A program made the translations under genes and the position numbers. From Acaudatibacter sp963835495 (GTDB lineage Bacteria; Pseudomonadota; Alphaproteobacteria; Caulobacterales; Caulobacteraceae), in NCBI GenBank assembly GCA_963835495.1, contig CAWIFQ010000005.1, positions 868,001 to 932,000 on the forward strand: a stretch of 64,000 nt of DNA. The letters are read 5' to 3'. Under the pieces are notes generated by a model. The model was not told the DNA's origin, searched no databases, and saw only the letters and a program-made list of their open reading frames with translations. The number at the start of each line of letters is the position of its first letter. Positions within the stretch are counted from its first letter, which is position 1. Positions 9,939 to 19,159 of this stretch are shown here, piece after piece.

Positions 9939-12267
9939 ATGGCCGTAGCGGCGCGCAAGACCGCCTCCCAGATCGCTGCCGAAACGCTGCTGAGCGCCTG
10001 GCGCCACACGGCGAGCGCGCGCTTCCGCGGCGGGCTGACCGCGGCGCTGGGCGGCGCGCTGGCGCTGGCGCTGGCGAGCTGGCGCGCGTCGGATCCGAGC
10101 CTCGACGCCGCCGGCGCCGGCGCGCCCGGCAACCTGCTCGGCGCGGCCGGGGCCGACATCGCCGACATCGCCATGCAGTCGCTGGGCCTGGCCGCCTGGC
10201 TGGTCGCCGCGCTGCTGCTGGCGGTCGGCATCGCCCGCGCCGCCGATCCCACTCCCGACCAGACCCGCAAGACGCTGCGCTGGCGCGCGCTGGCCGGCGC
10301 CGCGGGCCTGCTGCTGCTCGCGGGCGGTTTGAGCGCGGTCGCGCCGCCGGCGGTCTGGCCGCTGGCGTCCGGCCTCGGCGGCCTGGTCGGCGACCTGCAG
10401 TCCAACGGACTGGCGGGGCTGGCGAGCGCGCTCGGCGCGCCGGTCGCCGCCGCACGCCATCGCCGAAGCGATCCTCGCCGCCGTCGGCGTCTGGCTCACC
10501 GCCTTGGCGCTCGGGCTGAAGTGGTCGCACGTGACCAACTTCCTCCAGTTCCGCCAACCCGCCGCCGCGCCCAAGACCGCGGTGCGCGCGCCGGCCAGGC
10601 CCCGCGCCAGGGCGCAGCCGGTCGGAGCCGCGCCGTTCATCGAGCCGGAGCCGGAAATCGACGCCGCGCCGCTGGCCATCCGCGCGCCAAAGATGGCGAC
10701 GCCGAAGCCGTCGGCCCGCGAGGCCCGCGAGAGCCAGCCCACCCTGTTCGCCGCCGAGGAGACCGGCTTCAAGCTGCCGGAGCTGGCCATGCTGGCCAAG
10801 TCCAAGCCCCGCGCGGCCACCTTCGACGAAGGCGGCGCTGCGCCAGAACGCGCGGGTGCTGGAGGGCGTGCTGGCCGAGTTCGGCGTGCGCGGCCAGATC
10901 GACCAGATCCGCCCCGGCCCGGTCGTCACCCTCTACGAGCTGGTGCCGGCCGCCGGCGTGAAGTCGGCGCGGGTGGTGGCGCTGTGCGACGACATCGCCC
11001 GCTCGATGAGCGTCGCCGCCTGCCGCGTCGCGTGGTCTCCGGGCCGCAACGCCATCGGCATCGAGCTGCCCAACGCCAAGCGCGAGACGGTCTATCTGCG
11101 CGACCTGCTGGCCTCGGCCGAATACGAGAAGAGCGGCCACATCCTGCCGCTGGCGCTGGGCGAGACCATCGGCGGCGAGCCCTACATCGCCGACCTCTCG
11201 CAAGCATGCCGCACCTGCTGATCGCCGGCACCACCGGCTCGGGCAAGTCGGTGGGGGTCAACGCGATGATCCTGTCGATCCTCTACCGCCTGCCGCCGAG
11301 CCAGTGCCGCTTCATCATGATCGACCCGAAGATGCTGGAGCTGTCGGCCTACGACGGCATCCCGCACCTGCTGGCGCCGGTGGTCACCGACCCGAAGAAG
11401 GCGATCGTGGCGCTGAAGTGGACCGTGCGCGAGATGGAGGACCGCTATCGGCGCATGTCCAAGATCGGCGTGCGCAACATCGCCGGCTACAACGAGCGGG
11501 CCCGCGAGGCGATCGCCAAGGGCGAGCACTTCGTGCGCACCGTGCAGACCGGCTTCGACGAGCAGGGCCGGCCGATCTACGAGGAAGAGCGGCTGAACCC
11601 CGAGCCGATGCCCTATCTGGTGGTGGTGATCGACGAGGTCGCCGACCTGATGATGGTGGCCGGCAAGGACATCGAGGGCGCCGTGCAGCGGCTGGCGCAG
11701 ATGGCCCGCGCCGCCGGCATCCACCTGATCATGGCCACCCAGCGCCCGTCGGTCGACGTGATCACCGGCACCATCAAGGCCAACTTCCCGACCCGGATCA
11801 GCTTCCAGGTCACCTCCAAGATCGACGCGCGCACCATCCTGGGCGAGCAGGGCGCCGAGCAGCTGCTGGGCCAGGGCGACATGCTCTACATGGCCGGCGG
11901 CGGGCGCATCACCCGCCTGCACGGCCCGTTCGTCTCCGACGGCGAGGTCGAGGCGGTGGCCAAGCTTCCTGCGCGAGCAGGGCGAGCCGCAGTACCTCGA
12001 GGAGGTCACCGCGATCGCCCGAGGACGACGAGGACGGCGGCGATCCGCTGCGGCGGCGAGAGCGGCTCGGGCAACGAGCTCTACGACCAGGCCGTGGCCG
12101 TGGTCACCCGCGACCGCAAGGCCTCGACCAGCTACATCCAGCGCCGCCTGCAGATCGGCTACAACCGCGCCGCCTCGCTGATGGAGCGGATGGAGCGCGA
12201 GGGCGTCGTCGGCGCCGCCAACCACGCCGGCAAGCGCGACATCCTGGCCGGCCCGCCGCCGCACTAA
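9939..12267 (+). CDS. ftsK: DNA translocase FtsK, multiply frameshifted
   Basis: Septal DNA translocase that pumps chromosome termini during division. ATG 9939 follows GGAGG. The N-terminal membrane helices (LGGALALALASWRAS, LAAWLVAALLLAVGIARA) are followed by a Pro/Ala linker, the alpha domain (LEGVLAEFGVRGQIDQIRPG), the RecA-like motor with Walker A (GTTGSGKSVGVNAMI) and Walker B (VVVIDEVADLMM), ATQRPSVDVITG and the gamma winged helix (TSYIQRRLQIGYNRAA). The frame breaks near 10450, 10845, 11203, 11965, 12019 and 12050. Where codons are clear, each is an extra C or G, for example TCG-C-AAG-C-ATG before MPHLLIAGTTGSGKS. The errors restore the full domain order, so the gene is almost certainly intact in the organism. 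Confidence 0.93.
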
Positions 12268-12375
12268 CGCCGGGCTAGTCCCGACGGTGCGGAACGCGCG
12301 ATGGCAGGCCGCGTTCAGGACCCGTTCAGCGCCGAACTCGCTTTGCTTCCGGGGGCGCGATCTTATGGAGCCCGG

Positions 12376-12997
12376 ATGCCGCTTTCCCGACGTCTCACCC
12401 TGCTCGCCCTCACCGCCGTCCTGGCCATTCCGCCGGCGCGTCCGCGCCGATCCGCAGGACGACGCCCTCGTCGCCCGCGCCGTCGCCTATCTCGACGGCC
12501 TGACCGCGGCGAAGGGGCGCTTCGTGCAGACCGACCCGCGCGGCGTCACCGTAGCCGGCACGCTTCTACCTGGCCAGGCCCGGGCGGGCCCGGTTCGAGT
12601 ACGATCCGCCGTCCGGCCTGCTGGTCACCTCCGACGGCAAGACCGTGATCATCTCCGACAGCCGGCTGAAGACGTTCCAGCGCTATCGCCCTGAGCTCGA
12701 CGCCGCTGGCGCTGTTCCTCGCCGACCACATCCGCCTCGACCGCGGCGCGAAGGTGACCCGGGTCGACGGAGAACGCCGACGGCTTCTCGATCACCGCGC
12801 GCGACGGTCACGGCCTCGCGCAGGGGCAGATCACGCTGTACTTCGCCGAGCGGCCGCTGCGGCTCTCCGGCTGGGCGTTGATCGACGCCCAGGGCCGCGC
12901 GACGCAGGTTGCGCTGGGACCGCTTTCGCCGATCGGCGACGCCGATCCCGATCTTTTCAGTCAGACCCAGTACACGGCACCGACCCGGCGATTGTGA
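12376..12997 (+). CDS. lolA: Outer-membrane lipoprotein carrier protein LolA, multiply frameshifted
   Basis: Periplasmic chaperone that ferries lipoproteins from LolCDE to the outer membrane. ATG 12376 has GGAG five bases upstream. A signal peptide (RRLTLLALTAVLAIP) precedes ADPQDDALVARAVAYLDGLT and KGRFVQTDPRG, the hallmark LolA N-terminus, then FYLARPGRARFEYDPPSG, KTVIISDSRLKTFQRY and PLALFLADHIRL. The protein has to be pieced together across breaks near 12430, 12556, 12686 and 12772; three of these are clear single C/G insertions (for example ACG-C-TTC-TAC-CTG). With repairs the length is about 205 residues, as expected. It is directly downstream of ftsK, an arrangement common in alphaproteobacteria. 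The stop codon lies inside an inverted repeat (GATTGTGAC / GTCACAATC, 12990-13014). Confidence 0.88.
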
Positions 12998-13034
12998 CAA
13001 CTTCGTCACAATCAAGCGCCCTCATCGCCACACC

Positions 13035-13062
13035 TTGACTTTCAGGCCACGAGTTGCATTTA
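13035..13062 (+). promoter_or_regulatory. Sigma-70-like promoter before a candidate small RNA
   Basis: TTGACT at 13035-13040 and CATTTA at 13057-13062 with a 16-base spacer. No coding start follows within a normal leader length; transcription from here would run into a strong intrinsic terminator at 13153. Confidence 0.4.
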
Positions 13063-13069
13063 CGCAACT

Positions 13070-13187
13070 ACGTGACGGATCATCCGACCTGACCCGTCGC
13101 AACCGTGCCGGAACCAATCCCCTCCCGGCGGCGGCATGAGAGACGACTGAAACGCCCGGACGCCAACCGCGTCCGGGCGATTTTTTT
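13070..13187 (+). ncRNA. Candidate small RNA between lolA and xthA
   Basis: A non-coding stretch of about 118 bases bounded by a promoter-like sequence and a textbook intrinsic terminator. It contains the unpaired-looking pyrimidine run CCCCTCCCGGCGGC, an anti-Shine-Dalgarno-like motif of the kind found in trans-acting alphaproteobacterial sRNAs. The only open frame is a five-codon ATG AGA GAC GAC TGA just before the terminator stem. It could instead be the 3' UTR of the lolA transcript. Expression is not shown by sequence. Confidence 0.35.
13153..13187 (+). terminator. Rho-independent terminator
   Basis: Perfect 11-bp stem CGCCCGGACGC / GCGTCCGGGCG with a five-base loop, followed by A and seven T. 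It ends either the lolA transcript or the candidate sRNA, 20 bases before xthA. Confidence 0.9.
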
Positions 13188-13206
13188 GCGCTAGACCCGT
13201 CTGGCC

Positions 13207-14014
13207 ATGCGCCTTCGACTCGCACCTGGAACGTCAATTCGGTGCGGCTGCGCGCCGAGCAGGTGGCCCGGTTCGTCCGCGAGGCCGGCGCCGGACGTGC
13301 TCTGCCTGCAGGAGATCAAGTGCCGCGAGGGCGAGTTCCCGACCGCGGCCTTCGTCGACGCCGGCCTGCCGCACCTGAAGATCGCCGGCCAGAAGGGCTG
13401 GCACGGCGTCGCCATCGCCTCGCGCCTGCCGATCGAGGACGCGCCGGCGCTCGACGTCTGCCGCGAGGGCCACGCCCGCGCGGTCTCGGCCAGGATCGCC
13501 GGCGTCGAGGTGCACAACTTCTACATTCCCGCCGGCGGCGACGAGGCGGACCGGGCGGTCAATCCGAAGTTCGACCACAAGCTCGACTTCTTCGAGCGGC
13601 TGACCGCCGAGATGGCGCGCCGCGACCCGGCCGCCCCGCTGGCGATCCTCGGCGACCTCAACGTCGCGCCGGGCGAGAACGACGTCTGGAACCACAAGTT
13701 CATGTCGCAGGTGGTCAGCCACACGCCGGTCGAGGTCGAGGCGATGGCGGCGCTGAAGGCCAGCCTCGGCTTCATCGACCTGGCCCGCGAGATGATCCCC
13801 GAGCCGCAGAAGCTGGCGTCGTGGTGGAGCTACCGCGCCGCGCGACTTCCGCGCCTCCAACCGCGGCCTGCGGCTCGACCACATCTGGGTCACGCCCGGC
13901 CTGCGCGACGCCGCCTTCCGCCTGGGCTCGGCCGCCTGCCGCATCCACGACGACGTCCGCGCCTGGGACCGGCCCAGCGACCACGCGCCGGTGACCGCGG
14001 ATCTGGTGCTGTAG
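13207..14014 (+). CDS. xthA: Exodeoxyribonuclease III / AP endonuclease, frameshifted
   Basis: Mg-dependent exonuclease III family enzyme that incises abasic sites in base-excision repair. Expected motifs are present in pieces: TWNVNSVRLRAEQV, DVLCLQEIKCREGEFP (LQE-K metal site), FYIPAGGDEAD, LAILGDLNVAPGENDVWNHK (catalytic D-x-N), SWWSYRARDF, RLDHIWVTPGL and the terminal SDHAPV catalytic His. Breaks occur just after the start (13215-13225), near 13288 and near 13845. The last two are single extra bases (GCC-G-GCG before PDVLCLQ; GCC-G-CGC before RDFRASN). ATG 13207 is the family start position. The repaired length of about 265 residues is normal. Confidence 0.88.
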
Positions 14015-14028
14015 GCTCGGCCAACGCG

Positions 14029-14066
14029 CTCTTCCCCGCGAAAGCGGGGACTCAGGCGTTTTCTGA
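14029..14066. repeat. Intergenic repeat, family B, copy 2
   Basis: CTTCCCCGCGAAAGCGGGGA followed by CTCAGGCGTTTTCTG. It matches the left unit of the element at 2290 (GGGGACCCAGGCGTTTT) with one difference and lies 15 bases after the xthA stop. Confidence 0.65.
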
Positions 14067-14096
14067 AGCGGCTGGGATGGCTGAGAGTCAGTAAAG

Positions 14097-14187
14097 TTTG
14101 TCCACGAACGACACGAAAAACACGAACGAGGTAGAGCGCCGCCCGCTCGTCCCTTCGTTCGTGTTTTTCGTGTCGTTCGTGGACAAT
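14097..14187. repeat. 91-bp perfect inverted repeat element
   Basis: Two perfect 33-base arms (14097-14129 and 14155-14187) flank a 25-base centre. The arms read TTTGTCCACGAACGACACG onward with AAAAACACGAACGA at the inner end, noticeably more AT-rich than the surroundings. It lies between the convergent xthA and def genes, has no coding capacity and could form a very stable hairpin or cruciform. It resembles no terminator: there is no T-run after the stem. Confidence 0.85.
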
Positions 14188-14226
14188 TCTTTCGCCCCGC
14201 TTCGCGGGAGATAGCGGCGATTGGCG

Positions 14227-14755
14227 TTACGCCGCCGCTTCGTCGTCTCGGGCGGCTTTGCGGACCTTGGCCACCGCGCGTTCGCGCTTCAGGCGCGAGA
14301 GGTGGTCGATGAAGAGCACGCCTTCGAGGTGGTCCATCTCGTGCTGGATGCAGACGGCGAACAGGCCCTCGGCGTCCTCCTCGACCGGCTCGCCGTCGTA
14401 GTCCAGGTAGCGCATGCGCACCTTCGCCGGCCGCTCGACCTCGTCGTAGATCTCCGGCACCGAGAGGCAGCCTTCCTCGTAGACGCCGGTCTCCTCCGAG
14501 GCCCAGAGGATCTCCGGGATTGACGAAGAAGCGCGGGCGCCTTCTCCTCGTCGCCGCGCGAGATGTCCATGACGATGACGCGCTTGGGCACGCCGACCTG
14601 GATCGCCGCCAGGCCGATGCCGGGCGCGGCGTACATGGTCTCCAGCATGTCGTCCATCAGCGCGCGCAGGTCGTCGTCGACCGCCTCGACGGGGTCGGAC
14701 TTCTGCTTCAGGGCCGCCAGGTCGGCGTCGACGGTGAGGATGCGCCGCAGGCCAT
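14227..14755 (-). CDS. def: Peptide deformylase, frameshifted
   Basis: Removes the N-formyl group from nascent proteins. All three metal-site motifs are visible: GIGLAAIQVG, EGCLSVPEIYDEV and QHEMDHLEGVLF, giving the Cys and two His ligands plus the catalytic Glu. The frame is broken near 14530 by one extra G (GCG-CCC-G-CGC before RFFVNPEILW) and again just after the proposed ATG 14755, where a base seems missing from a C run. The repaired protein is about 175 residues, normal for bacterial Def. It lies about 30 bases downstream of rmuC on the same strand, so co-transcription is likely. An essential gene, so the breaks are almost certainly errors. Confidence 0.9.
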
Positions 14756-14787
14756 GCAGCCGAGGTAGGAGCCGCCAGACTTGAGCG

Positions 14788-16011
14788 TCAAGATGGGCGC
14801 TTCGCCGCGCTCCGCCGGCGTTCCGGCCCGCGCATCTCGCTGGCCAGCTTGGTCAGGCGCGCACGCCGGTCTCGATCGGGGCCAGCTCGGGCACGCTGCG
14901 GCCCTCGTGGTCGACCGACAGCTCCTCGAACCGGCGCGCCTGGGTCAGCACCTGGCTCTCCAGCGAGCCGACGAACTGGTTGTAGCGCTTGACCGCGTCG
15001 TCCAGCGCCTTGCCGAGCCGGCGGCGTGCTCGCCCATCACCGCGAGGCGCTTGTAGAGCTCGCGGCCGAGGGCGGCGATCTGCTGCGCGCCCTTGGCCTG
15101 CTCCTCCACCCGCCAGCCGTAGGCCACCGCCTTGCAGAGGGCGAACAGGGTGGTCGGCGTGACCAGCAGCACCCGCCGGTCCATCGCCTCGGTCATCAGG
15201 TCGGGGAGCGCGGTCGAGCGCGGCGGCGAGGAAGCTGTCGCCGGGCACGAACATGGCGACGAAGTCGGGCGAACCCTCCGCCTGGAACTGGTCCCAGTAG
15301 GCCTTGGCCGAGAGGCCGGCGATGTGGGTGCGGACGCTCTGGGCGTGGCGCGCCATCGCCGCCTCGCGCGCCGGCGTCGTCGACGGCGTCCTGGGCCTCG
15401 AGGAAGGCGTTCAGCGAGCACTTGGCGTCGATCACGAACACCGCCCCGCCCGGCAGGCGCACCTTCACGTCGGGCCGGCGGCGGCCCTCCTCGCTGTCGA
15501 CGCTGAACTGCTCCTCGAAGTCGAACCGGTGGGCGAGGCCGGCGGCCTCCAGCACGTTGCGCAGCGTCTGCTCGCCCCAGCGGCCCTGCACGCCGGCCCC
15601 GCGCCGCAGCGCCGCCGACAGCTTGCGCGCCTCGTCCTGGGTCGCGGTCGAGGCGGTGAGCATCTGGGCGATCTGCGCCTTCAGGCTGCCGGTCTCCTCG
15701 GCCCGCGCCTTCTCGGCGGCGGCGACCTGCTCCTGGAACTTGGCCAGGGTCTCGGCGACCGGCTTCAGCTGCGCCTCCAGCTTGGCCTGGGCCAGCCGCT
15801 CCTGCGCCTCGAAGGTCTCGGCGGCGCGCTGGACCAGGGCGTCGGCCACCGCCTGCGCCGACTGCGCCGCCTGCGCCTTCAGCGTCTCGCCGTTGGCCTC
15901 CAGCAGCCGCACGCGCTCCTCGGCGCGGACCGCCTTGCCGCGCTCCATCACCGCCCAGGCGGCGGCCGCGAGGGTGCTGAGGGCGAGGACGATGAGCAGA
16001 ACGATGTTCAT
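14788..16011 (-). CDS. rmuC: DNA recombination protein RmuC, frameshifted
   Basis: RmuC-family nuclease-like protein implicated in limiting DNA inversions. ATG 16011 starts a membrane anchor (MNIVLLIVLALSTLAAAAWAV), then a long Ala/Glu-rich coiled coil, then the RmuC domain: QGRWGEQTLRNVLEAAGL, RRPDVKVRLPGG, FVIDAKCSLNAFLEA, FVPGDSFLAAAL, VLLVTPTTLFALCKAVAYGW and a C-terminal YNQFVGSLESQVL. Frames change near 15370, 15215 and 15020. A TGA at 14853 would end the protein at GVRA. Adding one C to the CC there reads on through LTKLASEMRGPE to TGA 14788, which looks like a natural RmuC tail, so I extended the gene to that point. The exact C-terminus is less certain than the rest. Confidence 0.86.
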
Positions 16012-16139
16012 GGTCCGTTCGTAGCAGAGTCGCGCGAACCTCAAAACCGCTCGTCCCGGCGCAAGCCGGGGCCAGCGGACGCATCGCGATAGGTCGGGCG
16101 TCCGGCTGACGAGACCACGCCGTGCCGTGTTTCCGTGGC

Positions 16140-16814
16140 TCAACCTTGCGACCTCTGGGTCGCCCGAAGTCCTGCCTGGGTCCCGACTTTCGTCGGGATG
16201 AGCGGGCTCATGCCGGCCGGCCGCCGGGCCCGCAGCGCCTGGGCGATGGTGCCGTCGTCGAGCCAGTCGAGGTCGCCGCCGACCGGCACGCCGCGGGCCA
16301 GCATGGTGACGGAGACTTCGCAGCCGGCCAGGCGGTCGGCGAGGTAGTGGGCGGTGGTCTGGCCGTCGACGGTGGCCGGCAGGGCCAGGATCACCTCCTT
16401 CACCGCCCCGTCGCGGGCGCGGCTGACGAGGCCGCCGACCCGCAGCGCCTCGGGGCCGACGCCGTCCAGCGCCGAGAGCAGCCCGCCCAGCACGTGGTAG
16501 CGGCCGCGGTAGGCGCCGGCGCGCTCCATCGCCCAGAGCGCGCCGACCTCCTCGACCACGCAGATCAGCGTCCCGTCGCGGGTCTGGTCGGCGCAGATCG
16601 GCGCAGGGATCGCGGGTGTCGAGCGAGCCGCAGACCGAGCAGGTCTTCACCCGCTCGGCCGCCTCGGCCATCGCCTCGGCCAGCGGCGTCAGCAACTGGT
16701 CGCGCCGCTTGAGCAGGCCAGCGCCGCGCGCCGGGCCGAGCGCGGGCCCAGCCCCGGCAGCTTGGCGAGCAGCGCGATCAGCCGCTCGATCTCGGGTCCG
16801 GCGGCGGCGGCCAA
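16140..16814 (-). CDS. recR: Recombination mediator RecR, frameshifted
   Basis: Part of RecFOR, loading RecA on gapped DNA. TTG 16814 begins AAAAGPEIERLIALLAKLPGLG with the helix-hairpin-helix GLGPRSARRAALALL. The four-Cys zinc site is CSVCGSLDTRDPCAIC, followed by the TOPRIM domain (ICVVEEVGALWAMERAG; YHVLGGLLSALDGVGP). Breaks: near 16725, where a C run is one short (GCC-TG for GCC-CTG), and near 16600, an extra G in CCTGCGCCGATCTGC. The start overlaps the ybaB stop region, consistent with the dnaX-ybaB-recR operon. The normal RecR end (ALRARRPAG) is followed by about 23 extra residues encoded by a palindromic intergenic repeat. Confidence 0.9.
16181..16198. repeat. Short hairpin repeat within the recR 3' extension
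   Basis: TCCCGAC-TTTC-GTCGGGA is a 7-bp perfect hairpin. Read on the minus strand it encodes part of the atypical C-terminal tail of RecR (IPTKVGTQAG). A related translated element at 2290 and 14029 reads FPAKAGTQAF on the plus strand, suggesting a shared repeat ancestry. Confidence 0.5.
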
Positions 16815-16815
16815 G

Positions 16816-17138
16816 TCAGAACTTCGGCATGCCAGGCAGGCCGGCGAACGGGCCGGCGACGTCCTGCATCAGCTCGGCCTGCTTGATGTCGAGCTTGCGG
16901 TGGGCGTCGGCGTGGGCGGCGACGATCAGGTCGGCGAGGATCTCGCCTTCGCCGGGCGTCATCAGGCTGGGGTCGATGTCGAGCCGGGTCAGCTCGCCGG
17001 CGCCCTTCAGCGTCACCGTGACCATGCCGCCGCCGGACGGTGCCCTGCACCTGCGTCTCGGCCAGCTTGGCCTGGGCCTCCTGCAGCTTCTCCTGCATGG
17101 CCTGGGCCTGCTTCATCAGGTCGCCCAATATTCTTCAT
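16816..17138 (-). CDS. ybaB: YbaB/EbfC nucleoid-associated protein, frameshifted
   Basis: Small homodimeric DNA-binding protein encoded between dnaX and recR. The N-terminus reads MKNIGDLMKQAQAMQEKLQEAQ once an extra G in a GGG run near 17125 is removed. The second half (GGGMVTVTLKGAGELTRLDIDPSLM) needs removal of one extra G near 17036. It ends GPFAGLPGMPKF, the usual YbaB tail. Repaired length is about 107 residues, as in the family. The ATG overlaps the dnaX stop as ATGA (17135-17138), and the stop abuts the recR TTG start, showing tight translational coupling of the three genes. Confidence 0.9.
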
Positions 17139-18951
17139 TCGTCGTTCTCGTTCACAACTTCGTCCTCGGCCGGGGCCGGCGCCGGCTCGGCGGGGCGAGC
17201 TGGCGGATCTCGGTCAGCTCGGCGCCCGGGAAGACCTCCATCACCGAGCGCACGAACGGATCGGCCAGCGCCTCGGCGCGGATCGCCGCGTCCGCCTTGG
17301 CCTGGCGCTCGGCCAGGCGTCTCGGCCCCGCCGCCGCCCTCGGCCGCCACCAGCCAGGGCTGGCCGGTCCATTCCTTCAGCCGCGCCGAGAGCCGCTGCG
17401 CGAGGTTGTTCGGCGCGCCGGGCGCCGGCTCGAAGGAGATGGCGCCGGGGCGGAAGCTGATCAGGCGCACGTACTTCTCCACGTCGAGCTTCAGGGCGAT
17501 GTCGCGGCGCTCGTCGATCAGCGCGACGACGTCCTCGAAACTCTGCAGCACGGCGTCCTGCGAGATCGCCGGCGCGGGCTGCATCGCCATCCGCGGCGAA
17601 GCGCCGCCGCGCGCGCCGGCGCTGGCCGATCCGCCGCCTCCGCCGGACGGCGACGGTGCGGGCGAACCACCACCGCCGAGATCGCCGCCCTCGCGCAGCG
17701 CCTTCAGCGCCTCCTCGGGACCCGGCAGGTCGGCGGCGTAGCAGAGGCGGATCAGCGCCATCTCCACCGCCGCCGTCGGATCGGGCGCGCGGCGGACCTC
17801 GTCGTAGGCCTTGAGCAGCATCTGCCACAGCCGCGAGAGGCTGGCGGCCGAGACGGCCGCGCCGATCGCGGCCAGCTCGGCGGCCTGGTCCTTCGGCAGC
17901 ACCAGCGCGTCGGGCCCGAGCGCCTTGGCGAGGCTGGCGCCGTGGCAGTGCTCCAGCAGGTCGGCCACCACCGTCGCCGGGTCGGCGCCGAAGCCGTAGA
18001 GGGTGCGGAAGGCCTCGATCGCCTCGGCCGGCCTCGCCGCGCACGGCATGTCTCGAACAGCTCGATGGTCTGGGCCCGGTCGGCCAGGCCCAGCATGTCG
18101 CGCACCAGCGTCGCGGTGACCGTGGCCGCCGGCGTCGGCCTGCACGATCGCCTGGTCGAGCAGCGACTGGGCGTCGCGCACCGAGCCCTCGGCGGCGCGG
18201 GCGATCAGCGCCAGCGCCCTCGGCCTCGATCCGGGCGCCCTCGGCCTCGGCGATCTCCGCCAGGTTGGCGGCGATCACGTCCGGCTCGACCCGGCGCAGG
18301 TCGAAGCGCTGGCAGCGCGAGAGGATGGTCACCGGCACCTTGCGGATCTCGGTGGTGGCGAAGATGAACTTGGCGTGCGGCGGCGGCTCTTCCAGCGTCT
18401 TCAGCAGCGCGTTGAACGCCGCCGTCGAGAGCATGTGCACTTCGTCGATGATGTAGACCTTGTAGCGGGCCTCCACCGGCGCGTAGCGCACGCCGTCCAG
18501 CAGCTCGCGCATCTCGTCGACCTTGGAGCGGCTGGCGGCGTCCAGCTCCAGCACGTCGATGTGCCGGCCCTCGATGATGGCGCGGCAGTGGCGGCCCTCC
18601 TCGGCCAGCGCGGTCGACGCTGGGCTCGTGGATGGTGTCGCTGCTCGTAGTTGAGCGCGCGGGCCAGCAGGCGGGCGGTGGTGGTCTTGCCGACGCCGCG
18701 CACGCCGGTGAGCATGAAGGCGTGGGCGATGCGGCCGGTGGCGAAGGCGTTCTTCAGCGTCCGGACCATGGCCTCCTGGCCGATCAGGTCGTCGAAGGTG
18801 CTGCGGCCGGTACTTGCGGGCGATGACGGTGTAGGCGGCGCTCGGCGGCGCGGCCAGCGGGCGCGCCGCCGAACATGTCCGCGGTCGCCGTCATCGCGCT
18901 CGCCGGCGGGGCGTCCGCTTCGGGATCAAGCGTGAAGTCGGTGTCGGCCAT
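17135..18951 (-). CDS. dnaX: DNA polymerase III subunit gamma/tau, multiply frameshifted
   Basis: AAA+ clamp-loader subunit. Starting at ATG 18951 (MADTDFTLDPEAD), the sequence gives, in pieces, YTVIARKYRP, MVRTLKNAFATGRIAHAFML, Walker A GVRGVGKTTTARLLARALNYE, HCRAIIEGRHIDVLELDAAS, Walker B with sensor YIIDEVHMLSTAAFNALLKTLEEPP, FIFATTEIRKVPVTILSRCQRFDLRR, then domain III and the Pro/Gly/Ser-rich tau linker with a C-terminal polymerase-binding region. At least eight frame changes (about 18860, 18815, 18655, 18615, 18225, 18130, 18035, 17325, 17195) interrupt it. Several are clear single extra C/G. They are far too many and too scattered for the programmed frameshift known in some dnaX genes. 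ffs lies immediately upstream. Confidence 0.92.
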
Positions 18952-18969
18952 TCACTCGCGGGTGCTGGG

Positions 18970-19078
18970 GGGCGGCGGTGGAGACCGGCAGACGACCCGG
19001 AGTGAAACTCGTTACGGCTGCTTCCTTCCGGACCTGACCGGGTTGGCGAGGACTCCGCCCATCGCCGATCTCCGCCTC
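18970..19078 (-). ncRNA. ffs: Signal recognition particle RNA (4.5S)
   Basis: On the minus strand the invariant SRP domain IV is clear: GGTCAGGTCCGGAAGGAAGC followed by AGCC. The flanking arms (GGAGGCGGAGA at the 5' end; GTCTCCACCGCCGCC at the 3' end) pair to close a hairpin of roughly 105-110 bases, the small bacterial form that binds Ffh and FtsY for co-translational membrane targeting. It sits about 20 bases before dnaX on the same strand. The ends are estimated from pairing, not mapped. Confidence 0.93.
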
Positions 19079-19159
19079 CTATATCGCGTGGCGGCGAGGT
19101 GGGCGCAAGCGGCGCGAGGGGCATGACGGGCGCGGCAGGAGCTCTGCTAGGAGCGAGCC

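Noticed and set aside
12990..13014. GATTGTGAC...GTCACAATC as a CRP site
   Set aside because: TGTGA and TCACA are eight bases apart rather than six, and the lolA stop lies within it; a weak terminator or hairpin is as likely.
17135..18951. Programmed frameshift in dnaX
   Set aside because: There are many breaks scattered through the gene including the ATPase core, not one slippery site between domains.
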